Shown here piece after piece: positions 35,945-46,404 of a stretch of 64,000 bases of DNA. This stretch comes from Bathymodiolus japonicus methanotrophic gill symbiont. GTDB taxonomy: Bacteria; Pseudomonadota; Gammaproteobacteria; Methylococcales; Methylomonadaceae. Each line of letters opens with the position of its first letter. Position 1 is the stretch's first letter. The DNA lies in NCBI RefSeq assembly GCF_019721995.1, contig NZ_BLYC01000006.1, forward strand, positions 1 through 64,000, given 5' to 3'. The translations under genes were made by a program, and so were the position numbers. The notes under the pieces were generated by a model. It was not told the origin of the DNA and searched no databases. It was given only the letters and a program-made list of their open reading frames with translations.

Positions 35945-37020
35945 CTGAAGTTTCTTAGAAATTCATCAAGCAACCATTCGCAATAAAACGGCTACCACCG
36001 AATTTACAGGGGAGCTGCTGTATTTGGGGCAAACCCTTTCAAAATCCGGTTCCAAAGCCGCTTCGGCAATGATGCGGCGGATATCTGAAAAGGCGAAACT
36101 GGCTCGCCCCTTCACTTTGTGCCGACGTTCCGGATCGGTTTTTAAACGATCCGCGTAAATCCACGTCAGCGTTGTTGCCAAACCAGCTATCAGTGACTGT
36201 CAATATCGGAGCGGTGGAAAAATGTTCTGCAATTGCAATCAGCATTTGAGCCGCCTGAGCCATCTTGGTCTGGAAAGGAACGACATCACCTCTTATCGTG
36301 GCGGTTTCTTTTTTTGCCTGAATTGTTTTTAAGGGGAGATAAAATCGGAAATCTAAAAATAAGCACGCCCAGCGACCTTTGACCTGTTTCAGCAACCCTA
36401 CCGATACAATGTTTTGTGCCCATGGATATTTGCTTTGATTCGATTTGGCCGCGTGGTCAAAAATGGCTTCACAGCCGAAGATCTTCTTGCCTACTTTAGT
36501 GATAATGGAGTCATCCAGTGCAACCAATATGCGCCCATCTGTTTCAGGAGACGGAATCAGCTCCCAGATAGTTTTCCACAGCCCAGCCCACGGCAAAGTT
36601 GAAGAAGCCATGAAAGTGTAAAAGCGCTTATTCTTGATCTCAAACCCAAACAACGTATCAAGGCAACTCCAAAGATTAGATGTCATCGACGACGTAAAGG
36701 GAACGATAATAGACAGGATCGTGTAAACAAACAGAGAGGCTCGTTCGCGGCCTAAAGTGGTTTTGGAAAAATGATCTTGAAGCGGAAGTAAAGTATCGCG
36801 TAAAATGAACATGAATGAGGTCGTTTCATTTGTATAATCAATGTGTTATAAACTTTCATTATACAGTAAAACTAGGCCTCATTCACGACTAACCTGTTGT
36901 TTTTAAAAAGAATTCAAGGATTTTAGTCAACGGAATGCCATTAATATTAATAATATCTAATATTTCAGAAAAATAAGCATTAGCTGATATTCTTATGCTT
37001 TAAAAACTAGGAAACTTCAG
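35945..37020 (-). pseudogene. IS-G copy 2 with internal deletion
   Basis: Both ends (CTGAAGTTTCTTAG, CTAGGAAACTTCAG) are present but 491 bp are missing from the transposase. The joint falls at TTGTTGCCA, which occurs twice in intact IS-G (near 27507 and 28001), so the deletion probably arose between these 9-bp direct repeats. The remaining N-terminal ORF (36812 downward) fuses out of frame. Non-functional, though the ends could still be moved in trans. Confidence 0.92.
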
Positions 37021-37281
37021 TTAAAAATAATGTTGGTAAAAACTTGTCACCTGCTGGGCGAGTGTCCTGCGCTTAACAGCCTTGTAAATAAACCCGTGCA
37101 CGAAATCTTGCGTTACAGCGGATGAAGTCACACAAAAAGAACGGGCACTGGAAGAGAGAAAAAGATCAACCGGGTTTCTAGATGCAGAGTACCAGATAAA
37201 TACGCATCAGGATCAAGCGCCATTATTAAAAGACAAACCGTAATCGTTCATACTGGATTTTGTACAGATGAATTTCGTAAA

Positions 37282-37485
37282 CTGAAGTTTCCCAATTATT
37301 GAGTAGCTGAAATACACAATGCTGGTGTATCGAGGTTTATTTTAGGTGGTTTTGCCATGTTTATAGCAAACCCCTACTTAATTCCCCTTAGGCAATAGCA
37401 TTTGAAACGAATGAAAAGACTATTTTTTTCATATAGTTGTAGCATAGTTTCAATTTTACCATAAATAATTATTGGGAAACTTCAG
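37282..37485 (+). repeat. MITE-D copy (204 bp) with 9-bp duplication
   Basis: Intact reference copy, inverted ends, flanked by TTTCGTAAA at 37273-37281 and 37486-37494. The stretch 37021-37272 before it holds only a short unrecognised frame (TADEVTQKERALEERKRS, ending ...LLKDKP) that may be the 3' end of a lost gene. Confidence 0.95.
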
Positions 37486-37526
37486 TTTCGTAAATACCCG
37501 TACCAAAAGGCTGAGGATGATAAGTG

Positions 37527-37919
37527 ATGTATAGTGATGCAATGGGCAAATTAGTACTGCGCTTAACAGTGGGGATATTGTTGCTGCTGCATGGGGTTGC
37601 GAAAATCATGCACCCTGGATCGCTGGAATTTATAGCAAGTACTCTTGCAAGTGCAGGCTTGCCTGCTGAAATTTCCTACGCCATTTATATAGGCGAAGTG
37701 ACTGCGCCCTTAATGCTTATTTTCGGCTACTACACCCGAATAGGCGGCTTAATTATTGTAGTCAACATGCTGTTTGCTATTGGTTTGGTGCATCAGCATG
37801 AATTATTCAGCTTAACTAAACATGGTGGCTGGAGTCTTGAATTGCAGGCATTTTATTTGCTAGGAGGGCTTTCAGTTGCGTTACTGGGTAGTGGCAAATA
37901 CGCAATAAAACAAGGCTGA
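37527..37919 (+). CDS. DoxX family membrane protein
   Basis: 130 residues, four predicted helices: LVLRLTVGILLLLHGVAKIM (the conserved DoxX start, R-x-G-LLLLHG-x-xK), EISYAIYIGEVTAPLMLIFG, RIGGLIIVVNMLFAIGLV and LELQAFYLLGGLSVALLGSG. DoxX proteins are integral membrane proteins of uncertain enzymatic role, some linked to sulfur or redox stress. A ribosome site GAGGATG lies before ATG 37527; the GTG at 37524 is less likely. Confidence 0.9.
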   Translation: MYSDAMGKLVLRLTVGILLLLHGVAKIMHPGSLEFIASTLASAGLPAEISYAIYIGEVTAPLMLIFGYYTRIGGLIIVVNMLFAIGLVHQHELFSLTKHGGWSLELQAFYLLGGLSVALLGSGKYAIKQG

Positions 37920-38428
37920 TTGAGTCGCCCCTTAGGTAATATTAATCGGTGCATCAGTTCTTGTACTTCTGTGGAGGCATAGGCTTTAGTTTACACGGGG
38001 TAATATCAGTGCCAGCTAAAACCAGCGACCCATATACTGAACTTTATACAGCGGACATGGATTTTTCAGCTAATGTTTTTGGGCGTATACTGAATAAGCA
38101 GATTGAAGAGAGTACAGCACAGCACTGTGTTGCTTTGATGGATAGAGTCGTTTTTTGCACTGTTGATTTAACATTAAACTTTATTCACTATGCATTTTTT
38201 CCAACACGGTGCTGTACTAGTATGCTCAACTTCAATCATCGCCCTTGTTAAACGCTGATTGATAAAGCACCAAGCTGTGTGAGGAATAGGGTTCGTATCA
38301 TATTGATCCATCGTAATAAAATCAGCGTAACAAATGATAATCTTATATCAACTGAACGATTAAGGAGCTAGGTCATCGTGTAATTAAGGTTTCCTTATTT
38401 TCAGCTAACGCTAAAAGAGGATAAAACA
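37920..38428. other. Intergenic stretch with no recognisable gene
   Basis: About 500 bp between doxX and the lipase relic. A 100-codon open frame at 37949-38251 is compositionally poor, has no ribosome site and matches nothing I know. A ribosome site (AGAGGAT) precedes the lipase start. I see no RNA gene here. Confidence 0.5.
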
Positions 38429-39262
38429 ATGAACGATTACAATTTTCAAGCAGACTTCAGTAAGTTCAATCCGGACACTATGCGCTACACCGGTGAAAAT
38501 GCTCTATTTCTTACCGATTGCGCAAAACTCGCTTATAAGCCAGAAGCATCAATCAAAAAAGTGATGGATGAGCTGGAACTTAATAATTTCAAGTTCTTTA
38601 CTGGACCCAGCACGCAGGCTTACATAGCCGGCAACGACAAAATGATCATCGTGGCTTTTCGCGGCACGGAAATGAAAGTCAAAGACTTTCTGGCCGATAC
38701 ACAACTTAAACCGGAACCCGGCCCAGTCGGAAAAGTACACAGAGTTTTTCAAGATGCCTTACGTGAAGTCTGGGCAGATATGCGCAATTGCATAGATCAG
38801 TTTCAGGATAACAATCAAAGCGTGTGGTTTTGTGGTCACAGCCTGGGTGCAGCGCTGGCAACACTTGCTGCAGCGGAATATGTACTAAAAGACCGCAAAG
38901 TGGCTCATGGTATTTATCCATTGGTCAGCCACGCGTAGGGGATGAAGACTTTGCCGCAGGTTTTGATGCTGCGCTGGCAGAAAAATGTTTTCGCTTTGTT
39001 AATAACAATGATGTGGTAACGCAGAACCCGCTCCCCGGGCTAGTATTCAAGTACGCCCACGTTGGTCAGAAACTCTACATAGACAGCAATGGCATATTAC
39101 GTTCCACTATCCCCTGGTGGAAGAAACTCTGGGATCAATGGAATGGAATGGAATTAAGGTAGATGTTGGTGACTTTGGTATCGATGCACTTAGGGACCAT
39201 GGTTCTGAGGGCTATGTTGCATTGATTAATAATAATCGTGCAGTAAGCACTCCGTGGTCATA
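38429..39262 (+). pseudogene. Class 3 (triacylglycerol-type) lipase, frameshifted
   Basis: The first frame runs MNDYNFQADFSKFNPDTMRY ...VAFRGTE ...VWFCGHSLGAALATLAA: the GHSLG nucleophile elbow and AFRGT oxyanion strand identify a lipase_3 alpha/beta hydrolase. At about 38916 one base is missing (TATCCATTGG for TATACCATTGG) and the protein continues in the next frame as IGQPRVGDEDFAAGFDA. A second slip at about 39140 lies in GGAAT repeats, after which GIKVDVGDFGIDALRDHGSE leads to the stop. It lacks a signal peptide. Either a pseudogene or two sequencing errors. Confidence 0.88.
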
Positions 39263-39534
39263 ACAAATACAAGCAGCTGAAATATCATTTACATATAGAG
39301 CGTTGAGAATATGTGCGCTGCGCTCCCTGAGCCTGTCCCATTTATTAGTCTGTCTAGACTATCTGGCATACATGGTATCTCCGCAATTTGCTTAATTTTG
39401 ACCCATATGGGTCATGTGTAATGTAGTGAGAAGGTGTATTCTTATTTTTTATTAAATCATCGTCGAGTATGCTATCCGCTACAGTTACTTCCGCAATTTA
39501 ATATCATAAAATAGCAACGATAATGTGCTTAAAA

Positions 39535-39686
39535 CTCGGTGTTCAAGTTTTCAGCTATAACTGGGCTAAGAAAAGTACATTTTTCCGGCTTTGTTTTATA
39601 AGTGATTGATTTACAATGATGTTGATGCTTTCTTTGTCAGTAAAATTATCAATAAAATCAATCAGTTAAAAAACTTGAACATCGAG
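39535..39686 (+). repeat. MITE-F copy 1 (152 bp)
   Basis: Ends CTCGGTGTTCAAGTTTT and AAAACTTGAACATCGAG match the IS-F ends. The interior matches the reverse complement of 52699-52850. It cuts the AraC-family gene that follows. From 39263 to 39534 I see no gene. Confidence 0.9.
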
Positions 39687-40131
39687 TTTAAGTGTCCAGT
39701 AACTTTTGATGCACCAGCTAATAAGATCACTTTTACTCAAGCGGTGGTTGATAAAAGATTAATCTCTGACAATCCAATGCTTGCACAGTTACATGATCAA
39801 TTACCTGGCAAAACTGGATGAGGATAATATTGTTGATCGAGTTAAAGCGGTAATTATTGAGCAATTACCTTCAGGCGGGCTAACAGACAGTACTGTTGAT
39901 GATGCACTGTATATGTCCAACAGAACTTTTCACCGCAGACTGCAGCAATCTGAGACTACTTTTAGAGTTGTTCTTAATGACTTAAGACATGAGCTTGCTG
40001 ACAAGTATATTAAGGACAGTAGTTTGAATCTGAATGAGATTTCTTTTTTACTTGGATTTTCTGAGTTGAGTTCTTTTTCCAGGGCTTTTAAGCGCTGGAC
40101 TGGGATATCGCCGAGGGCTTATAGAGGGTAA
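39687..40131 (+). pseudogene. AraC-family transcriptional regulator, 3' part
   Basis: The first frame ends a ligand-domain tail (KCPVTFDAPANKITFTQAVV, then DNPMLAQLHDQ) and, after a frameshift near 39800, the second frame carries a complete AraC DNA-binding domain: DSTVDDALYMSNRTFHRRLQ, then LNLNEISFLLGFSELSSFSR and AFKRWTGISPRAYRG (two helix-turn-helix units). The N-terminal ligand-binding domain is missing because MITE-F is inserted there. It may have regulated the adjoining lipase, as FDAPxN-type AraC proteins often adjoin hydrolases. Confidence 0.85.
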
Positions 40132-40155
40132 TAGATTAAGCCAAATTGTGATGAC

Positions 40156-40716
40156 TTAATGCCTTACTCCATACCTGGTAATTACTCTGAAAAAGGTTAG
40201 CCAAAGGATAGTCAGATCCCAGGTGAAAGACAGATTGTGTAGATATTCAGCATCCAGCTTCACTTTTTCGGGAATAGGCAATTCATCACGGCCATTTATT
40301 TGTGCCCAGCCAGTTAAGCCCGGAACCAATGTCTGTATGCCTTGTTCAGTTCGTAGTGCTATTAAATCATTTTGATTAAATAAGGCTGGCCGTGGGCCGA
40401 CAAAACTCATTTCGCCTTTTAGGATATTCCATAATTGAGGTAATTCATCCAGGCTGGTTTTGCGCAGAAAATTTCCGATCGGGGTTAGAGTGCTTTGCGG
40501 ATCGGTTAATAAATGTGTAGCCACTTCGGGCGTATCAGTTTTCATGCTTCTAAATTTAGGCATTTTAAACAAGTCATTGTTTAAGCCTACCCGATCCGAC
40601 CAGTATAAAACGGAGCCTGGTGAGGTCAGTTTGACTAGCAGTGCAATTATTAGAATCGGGATACCTAGAAGTAGTATTAAAAAGAGGGAAAAAATAATAT
40701 CAAAGGCTCGTTTCAT
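40156..40716 (-). CDS. Bacterial sugar transferase (polyprenol-phosphate phosphoglycosyl transferase)
   Basis: 186 residues, the size of PglC-like monotopic enzymes. An N-terminal membrane hairpin (IIFSLFLILLLGIPILIIAL) is followed by GSVLYWSDRVG, FKMPKFRSMK, LRKTSLDELPQLWNILKGEM (catalytic Asp-Glu) and SFVGPRPAL, then GLTGWAQINGRDELP. It transfers a sugar-1-phosphate to undecaprenyl phosphate to start exopolysaccharide or O-antigen assembly. No other polysaccharide genes adjoin it here. Confidence 0.93.
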   Translation of the reverse strand: MKRAFDIIFSLFLILLLGIPILIIALLVKLTSPGSVLYWSDRVGLNNDLFKMPKFRSMKTDTPEVATHLLTDPQSTLTPIGNFLRKTSLDELPQLWNILKGEMSFVGPRPALFNQNDLIALRTEQGIQTLVPGLTGWAQINGRDELPIPEKVKLDAEYLHNLSFTWDLTILWLTFFRVITRYGVRH

Positions 40717-40859
40717 TATTTCTTTGCTTAATTAATGTTGTTGAGCGTGGCTTTAGCTCGCAGTTCATGCTGAAATCCGCTCTACAATAATACAATTTAT
40801 TTTTACTACTCTTTATTTGCGTAACAAGGATGCGGGGCTAAAGACCCCGATTCCGGTTT

Positions 40860-42197
40860 TTAATGCGATAAAGTACGTAATAAATTGGCATAATCTTCAT
40901 CAACTTTATATTCGCTGGTACGTAATGCTTTAATCCGTTTGCAGGCATTAATAACCGTAGTATGGTCGCGACCACTAAAGGCATCACCAATTTCCGGCAA
41001 GCTATGGCTGGTTAATTCCCTTGCGAGTGACATGGCAATTTGCCGAGGCCGGGTGACTGATTGTTTACGGCTTTTAGAGAGTAAATCAGCGATTCTTATT
41101 TTGAAGTAATCGGCAACGGTTTTTTGAATATTGTCGATGCTGACCAGTTTATCTTGCAAGGAGATTAAATCGTGTAGTGCTTCTTTGGCAAAATCAATGC
41201 TGATATCTGCCCCGGTAAACTGGGCATTTGCCAGAACACGGCGTAATGCACCTTCTAGGTCTCGTACATTGGATGGAATACGTTTACCTATAAAAAAAGC
41301 AACTTCGTGATCTAGTTCAACGCCATTTTGCTGGGCTTTGTTGATTAAAATTGCGGCGCGTGTTTCCAGATCAGGCGGCTCGACAGCCACGGGTAAGCCC
41401 CAGCCAAAACGTGATTTTAGCCGATCTTCCAGGCCTTCAATTTCCTTTGGGTATTTATCACAGGTTAGAACTACCTGGTTTTTCTTTTCCAGCAGGGTGT
41501 TAAAGGTATGAAAAAACTCTTCCTGTGAGCGTTCTTTTCCGGCAAAAAACTGGATATCATCAACAAATAATGCATCTACATTACGGTAATATTCTTTAAA
41601 CGCATTAATGCTGTTTTGCTGGAATGCCCTGACCATATCCTGAACAAATTTTTCTGAGTGTAAATACACTACATTTGCATTAGGATTTTTTGCCAGTATT
41701 GCATTGCCAATAGCATGCATTAAATGTGTTTTTCCTAACCCAGATGCACCATAGATCAGCAGAGGATTATAGGCTTTGCCTATATTTTCAGAAACCTGTA
41801 TAGAAGCGGCTTTTGCTAGTTGATTGGATTTACCTTCAACGAAATTTTCAAAGGTAAAAGCGGTATTAATAAAGGTGGGTGTTTTTTTCTTTTTCTGCGG
41901 CTCATTTGCCGAACCAATCACACGGGTGTTGCGATTTGGTACAACGGTCGGTTTAACGCTTTTTGTGCCGATCGCCATTTTTACAGTATATTGGCCACTG
42001 GAGAATTCATAGACGGCATCTTCAATTTTAGCTATGAAATGATCTTTTACATGCGCAATAATAAACTGGTTAGGTGCCAGCAGTGTAATCACATCTTTTT
42101 CATCTTGCGCTTGTAATGGCCGAATCCAGGTGTTTAAATCATTTGTAGAGATTTCATTTTCAAGACGGGAAAGACAGGAATTCCAGATAGAGCTCAT
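40860..42197 (-). CDS. dnaA: Chromosomal replication initiator DnaA
   Basis: About 445 residues from ATG 42197 (GTG 42209 would add four). Domain I begins [20 protein letters not shown]. The AAA+ core has Walker [11 protein letters not shown], Walker [12 protein letters not shown] and the arginine-finger region. Domain IV ends [20 protein letters not shown] and [17 protein letters not shown], the DnaA-box-binding signature. dnaN and recF are not adjacent; an SDR gene is divergent upstream and a sugar transferase lies downstream. No DnaA boxes are evident in 42210-42330, so this is probably not the origin. CTGAAGCATGCTTCAG upstream could be an operator. Confidence 0.96.
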   Translation of the reverse strand: MSSIWNSCLSRLENEISTNDLNTWIRPLQAQDEKDVITLLAPNQFIIAHVKDHFIAKIEDAVYEFSSGQYTVKMAIGTKSVKPTVVPNRNTRVIGSANEPQKKKKTPTFINTAFTFENFVEGKSNQLAKAASIQVSENIGKAYNPLLIYGASGLGKTHLMHAIGNAILAKNPNANVVYLHSEKFVQDMVRAFQQNSINAFKEYYRNVDALFVDDIQFFAGKERSQEEFFHTFNTLLEKKNQVVLTCDKYPKEIEGLEDRLKSRFGWGLPVAVEPPDLETRAAILINKAQQNGVELDHEVAFFIGKRIPSNVRDLEGALRRVLANAQFTGADISIDFAKEALHDLISLQDKLVSIDNIQKTVADYFKIRIADLLSKSRKQSVTRPRQIAMSLARELTSHSLPEIGDAFSGRDHTTVINACKRIKALRTSEYKVDEDYANLLRTLSH

Positions 42198-42331
42198 TAA
42201 ACGATTCACAGGATTAAGTAAACAGCAGCTATAGCGCTGTTAGGTATAAGAAAAAACAGGATCTGAAGCATGCTTCAGTTAAGGTAAATCATAGCATAAA
42301 AGTGCATATCACTCTTCAATTAATAACTAAA

Positions 42332-43159
42332 ATGAATACACTAACGATATTAATAACAGGCTGCTCAACTGGGATCGGTTATCGAACAGCGGTACTTTTA
42401 AAGCAACGTGGTTATCGCGTAATTGCTTCTGCCAGAAAAGCTGAAGATGTTGCGCGTTTGAGTAGTGAAGGATTTGAAACGGTGCAACTGGATTTAGCAG
42501 ATAGCGAAAGTATTCAACAAGCGGTTAAACAAGTGACCGCAATGACCGAGGGTAAAATCGATGGCTTATTCAATAATGGTGCCTTTGGACAACCGGGTGC
42601 GGTAGAGGATTTGAGTCGGGATGTATTGCGTGAGCAGTTTGAAACAAATTTCTTTGGCACACATGAATTAACCAACCTGATTATTCCATTAATGCGCGCG
42701 CAAGGTAAAGGTCGGATTATTTATAATAGCTCGATACTGGGCTTTATTGCGATGACTTATCGCGGCGCTTATAACGCCAGTAAATTTGCCCTGGAAGGGC
42801 TAGTCGATACACTACGCCTGGAGTTACATGGAACCAACATTCATCTTTCATTGATCGAGCCTGGGCCTATTAGTAGCGATTTTCGTAAAAATGCATTTGC
42901 ATTATTTCAAAAAAATATAGATCCTACCCATAGCCCGCACCAGGAAACCTACCAGACTATGGCGCTGCGCCTGCAAAAAAAAGGTCCTGCTGTGCCGTTT
43001 ACTCTTCCGCCTGATGCCGTCGTGCAGAAGGTTATTCATGCCATGGAAGCAAAGCAGCCTAAAATTCGTTATTATGTGACTTTCCCTACGTATTTATTTG
43101 GCTATTTAAAAAGGTTTTTACCCGCTAGCTGGCTTGATTATCTGGCACGCAAAGTCTAG
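42332..43159 (+). CDS. Short-chain dehydrogenase/reductase
   Basis: About 275 residues from ATG 42332 (GTG 42302 is the alternative). Classical SDR: TILITGCSTGIGYRTA (NAD(P)-binding T-G-x3-G-I-G), NNGAFGQPGAVEDL, NSSILGF (catalytic Ser) and YRGAYNASKFALEG (Y-x3-K). The 3' part LIEPGPISSDF fits long SDR proteins acting on lipids or ketones, but the substrate is unknown. Divergent from dnaA. A ribosome site and start codon of the former next gene lie just after it at 43188-43205. Confidence 0.92.
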   Translation: MNTLTILITGCSTGIGYRTAVLLKQRGYRVIASARKAEDVARLSSEGFETVQLDLADSESIQQAVKQVTAMTEGKIDGLFNNGAFGQPGAVEDLSRDVLREQFETNFFGTHELTNLIIPLMRAQGKGRIIYNSSILGFIAMTYRGAYNASKFALEGLVDTLRLELHGTNIHLSLIEPGPISSDFRKNAFALFQKNIDPTHSPHQETYQTMALRLQKKGPAVPFTLPPDAVVQKVIHAMEAKQPKIRYYVTFPTYLFGYLKRFLPASWLDYLARKV

Positions 43160-43779
43160 CCAAGGCACTATATAAATTTAACTTAAAAAGAGGAACACTT
43201 AAATGAACTGAAGTGTCCCAATTATTGAGTAGCTGAAATACACAATGCTGGTGTATCGAGGTTTATTTTAGGTGGTTTTGCCATGTTTATCATCAGTGTT
43301 CCCATTGAAAGAAGAAGTACCTAAACAAAGCAGCCTATAACCTACCTGAAGGTAGCACCACTCGAATATTTCCATCTTTTTGATTTTAATCAATTATAAC
43401 AGCAAATAGACACTCTGTAGGCACCGTAAAAAAACAACAAATAATTTCAAATAAAGCTTGCAATTGCCGAAAAAAATTTTCTAAAAATTTCCGTTTTAAT
43501 CACCTCATAAACGGATATCACCCATGCTTAAAGAGCTACCACTCTCTGAACATATTCACCAACACTGCAATGAAAGTATGGAACGTGCCCTGTTAGCAGA
43601 GCGTCATCCTTTGTGGTCTCGTTCATGCCCAGAGTTGAAGGATATCGACTTTATTCGCCTTGGGTTATTACGCTGTATCAGTGTAGTCGATAGTGGTAGC
43701 CATTTCCTCCAAACCAATGAACAGATTTATGGCCAGCTGCTTCCCCACTCAACGTATTTTAAATCACTGAAGTCGCATA

Positions 43780-44074
43780 TCGGGGAGTCGCTATTTTTGC
43801 GAAAGCTTGTTTTGGGCATCCCAGCCCAAGCAAGCAGCAAAAACTTAACGCGACCACTTATGCCTCCGGCGGCCCCGATTCGTCCTCGTCACCTCGTCCC
43901 GACCCAACAAGGGGTCGGAACATAGGCTCCAAATGACTTGACGCCGTGTCGGATGGCCTTTTATTTTGTCTCCACCTTCGCTAACGCTCAGACTCCGACA
44001 AAACAACGGCCCTACGGCTATCGCGGACTAAAAATCATCACTTCGCTTAGGCTACGTTTCCCTGATTTTCAGCG
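43780..44074 (+). repeat. PIE-3 element (295 bp) inside IS-E; proven empty site
   Basis: IS-E copy 3 (7437-7450) reads GTCGCATAGACGAAC uninterrupted. Here it is split as GTCGCATA / GACGAAC around the 295-bp element, without duplication or loss. Confidence 0.97.
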
Positions 44075-44393
44075 GACGAACAAGTATGCTTGAGGCATTT
44101 GAACAGCAGAGCTATCATCTTCACTCTGAAACACTACTATCGCAAGGCATTGATTATCTTAAAGCATTCCCGGAACTTGACGAATACACCATAGAAGCAG
44201 CGGATGGACATTTTATTGATCATGCCTGCCATACTGAAAAAAACAGCAAGGGGAAAGTTTATGCGGCCGGGGGGGGGATTTACGCGTTGAATCTCAGAAG
44301 TGGGTTGCTCAGATTTCTTTGTCTGGTGACAAACGGAACTCAGAGACATCAAGAAATACCTGTGTTACGAGATCATATTGAAAAGCAAAACAG

Positions 44394-44465
44394 CGGGGAG
44401 TCGCTATTTTTGCGAAAGCTTGTTTTGGGCATCCCAGCCCAAGCAAGCGGCAAAAACTTAACGCG
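44394..44465 (+). repeat. PIE-3 5' fragment at an IS-E deletion joint
   Basis: The first roughly 72 bases of PIE-3 (CGGGGAGTCGC...CTTAACGCG) join two IS-E segments that are about 380 bp apart in copy 3 (GCAAAACA and ATTTCAAGG). The rest of PIE-3 and the intervening IS-E DNA were lost together. Confidence 0.88.
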
Positions 44466-44920
44466 ATTTCAAGGAAACTAAAGCTTGGTCTTCCAATACC
44501 CGCTCACTTGAAAATCAAATGCGCCTGACTGCAATGAGCTATAATTTAATGCGCGTGTTTGCAGAGATTTCAAAAACACAACAGCCAGAATTGATTCATC
44601 CATCGGATAAAAAATATAGCGAGGCTCTGGAGATAAGGCAGCAACAGGCCAAAAAACGAGATCGTTTTGTGAATCCATTATTTTTCCAGGCAAGAATATC
44701 TCGTATCAGCTCGTATACCATTCGAGCAGTTCAAAACGCAATAATAACAGGAATGTCTTTACAGTGCTTTATGAGCTCTCTTGTGGCGAGGTTAGTTTCA
44801 CGGCCTCAATTGATAGGGGAACACTGATGATGTTTATAGCAAACCCCTACTTAATTCCCCTTAGGCAATAGCATTTGAAACGAATGAAAAGACTATTTTT
44901 TTTCATATAGTTGTAGCATA

Positions 44921-46348
44921 TAGTTTCTCAGATAAATAATTTCCAAATTTGGAGCGCTTAAACTTAGGCGGTAACAACGAAATCTTCCCGCAATTTTTGC
45001 ATAACACAAATCACTTTACTGGCATCATACATATAAGTGTTAAAAGTTTGCACAACTGAATCATGAAGATCTTCAAAAGTTTTAAAATACTTCATATGAG
45101 TCGAATCGCGTTTCGTATTTTTCCATAATTTCTCAATCGGATTAAAATCCGGCGAGAACGCAGGGAGACGTTCTACTGTCAAACGATCTACATTAGCTAA
45201 CTTAAATTCCTTAATAACACCGCTTCCATGATACGGGGCACCATCTTCAATTAGAATAATCTTGCCTTTATAATAAGCCAGCAATTGTGTTAAAAACTCA
45301 ACATAGCTTTCACCATTAAAACGCCCAGATGTTTCAGCGTGTTGTAATATCATTGGCTTATAACTCTCGATTAAGACGTTGTCGGCAATAGAATATATCG
45401 CTTCCATAAAAAGCTTCTGTGTTGGATATTTCTCATTTTTTAAGCTTTTAAGAATAGCTAAAAATTCTTGAGGCAGCCCAGCTTCTTTTAAAAGTCTAAG
45501 TGACTTTGGTTTTATCTCATAAGCCAATGATTCTCGGTATTGAAAACTCCCTCCTTCGAGTTCGATCGTACCAAACATTTTCAACCCTTTTCGAATCCCT
45601 GATGTTTTCACTGTGGGTTGCTCTCCTATTGGAGCCCAGGTTCGTGCCAATGAACCCCACATAGCAAATGACACCTCATCACCGAATAAAACGACACTCT
45701 TTTCTTCTACCGCCTTTTCCATAATGGCAGGCAATGTTTCTTCCAGCCACGTTTTTCTTTCAAGCTCGTACTTTTCTTCTTCTTGGCGATCAGTCACAAA
45801 ACGAGCTTTTTGATAACTGAAGCCCAGTTTTTTCATTAGGCTTGATAAATAGTTCAAGTTATAACGAACTTCAAATTTTAACCAAATAAGCTCGGCAATC
45901 ATCGCAGTATTCCATATTCCACAATGAAATCCATTGTCTTCTGGGCCTTTCTTTATCAACTCAACCAATCTATTTTTCTGGTCTTTAGTTAACTTTGACT
46001 TCCGACCACATCCTTGATAGTGTTGCCCTATTAACCAACCGACACCTTTATGCATGAATGTTTTCAGCCAATTTATAATGGTTTTTTCACAGACTCCCAT
46101 TAGGCGTGCTATTTCTTTGATTCCCATGCATTCACTGAACCAGAGTAGAGCTTGAGTTAATCGATATAAACAAATATTACTTAGCTTGAGAGCTGTCGCC
46201 ATATTTTTTTTTAGTCGGTCTACAATTGACTTTGAAAAAGTGAGGGATACCATTTTTGACTGTTTCCGTTAGTGTTGGGACGAAAATTATAAGCCAGTTT
46301 CCCCTCTGTCGTTTTTGTTTGTTCGGAAATTAATTTTCTGAAAGTCTA
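44921..46348 (-). mobile_element. IS630-family element (copy 2) inside MITE-D
   Basis: Same ends as copy 1. Both outer flanks are TAGTTGTAGCATA, a 13-bp direct repeat where only TA is expected. It encodes an intact transposase. Confidence 0.92.
44964..46202 (-). CDS. IS630-family transposase (copy 2)
   Basis: 412 residues from ATG 46202 (MATALKLSNICLYRLTQ). The frame extends to 46253 only because a T-run in the terminal region is one base longer than in copy 1. It differs from copy 1 by a handful of residues (for example HKGVGW for DKGVGW, GCGRKS for GRGRKS, NRLVEL for NKLVEL). The same DDE motifs are present. Confidence 0.94.
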   Translation of the reverse strand: MATALKLSNICLYRLTQALLWFSECMGIKEIARLMGVCEKTIINWLKTFMHKGVGWLIGQHYQGCGRKSKLTKDQKNRLVELIKKGPEDNGFHCGIWNTAMIAELIWLKFEVRYNLNYLSSLMKKLGFSYQKARFVTDRQEEEKYELERKTWLEETLPAIMEKAVEEKSVVLFGDEVSFAMWGSLARTWAPIGEQPTVKTSGIRKGLKMFGTIELEGGSFQYRESLAYEIKPKSLRLLKEAGLPQEFLAILKSLKNEKYPTQKLFMEAIYSIADNVLIESYKPMILQHAETSGRFNGESYVEFLTQLLAYYKGKIILIEDGAPYHGSGVIKEFKLANVDRLTVERLPAFSPDFNPIEKLWKNTKRDSTHMKYFKTFEDLHDSVVQTFNTYMYDASKVICVMQKLREDFVVTA

Positions 46349-46404
46349 TAGTTGTAGCATAGTTTCAATTTTACCATAAATAATTATTGGGAAACTTCAG
46401 TTAA

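Larger units (their letters stand above)
43291..44829 (+). pseudogene. IS-E (IS4-like), copy 5, broken by PIE-3
   Basis: Complete ends CATCAGTGTTCCC and GGGAACACTGATG with an exact 8-bp duplication ATGTTTAT (43283-43290, 44830-44837). The transposase N-terminal part (43524) is split at 43780 by a PIE-3. Beyond that a G-run expansion near 44275 shifts the frame, and a second PIE-3 piece replaces the central 380 bp. The 3' part (KAWSSN-type ETKAWSSNTRSLENQ to RPQLIGEH) retains Trp. It supplies the empty-site comparison for the PIE-1 at 8240. Confidence 0.92.
43208..46400 (+). repeat. MITE-D expanded to 3.2 kb by nested insertions
   Basis: The left end CTGAAGTGTCCC (43208) and right end GGGAAACTTCAG (46400) are flanked by TTAAATGAA and TTAAATGGA (9-bp duplication, one mismatch). 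In between, IS-E copy 5 (43291-44829) and an IS630 (44921-46348) have entered the same 204-bp element, and two PIE-3 pieces lie within IS-E. Outside the IS genes there is no coding DNA. Confidence 0.92.

Noticed and set aside
37949-38251. 100-codon open frame after doxX.
   Set aside because: No ribosome site, no recognisable domain and unusual composition. Probably chance.
42210-42331. Replication origin next to dnaA.
   Set aside because: No TTATCCACA-type boxes or AT-rich unwinding repeats are visible, and dnaN/recF are not adjacent. The gap is only about 130 bp.
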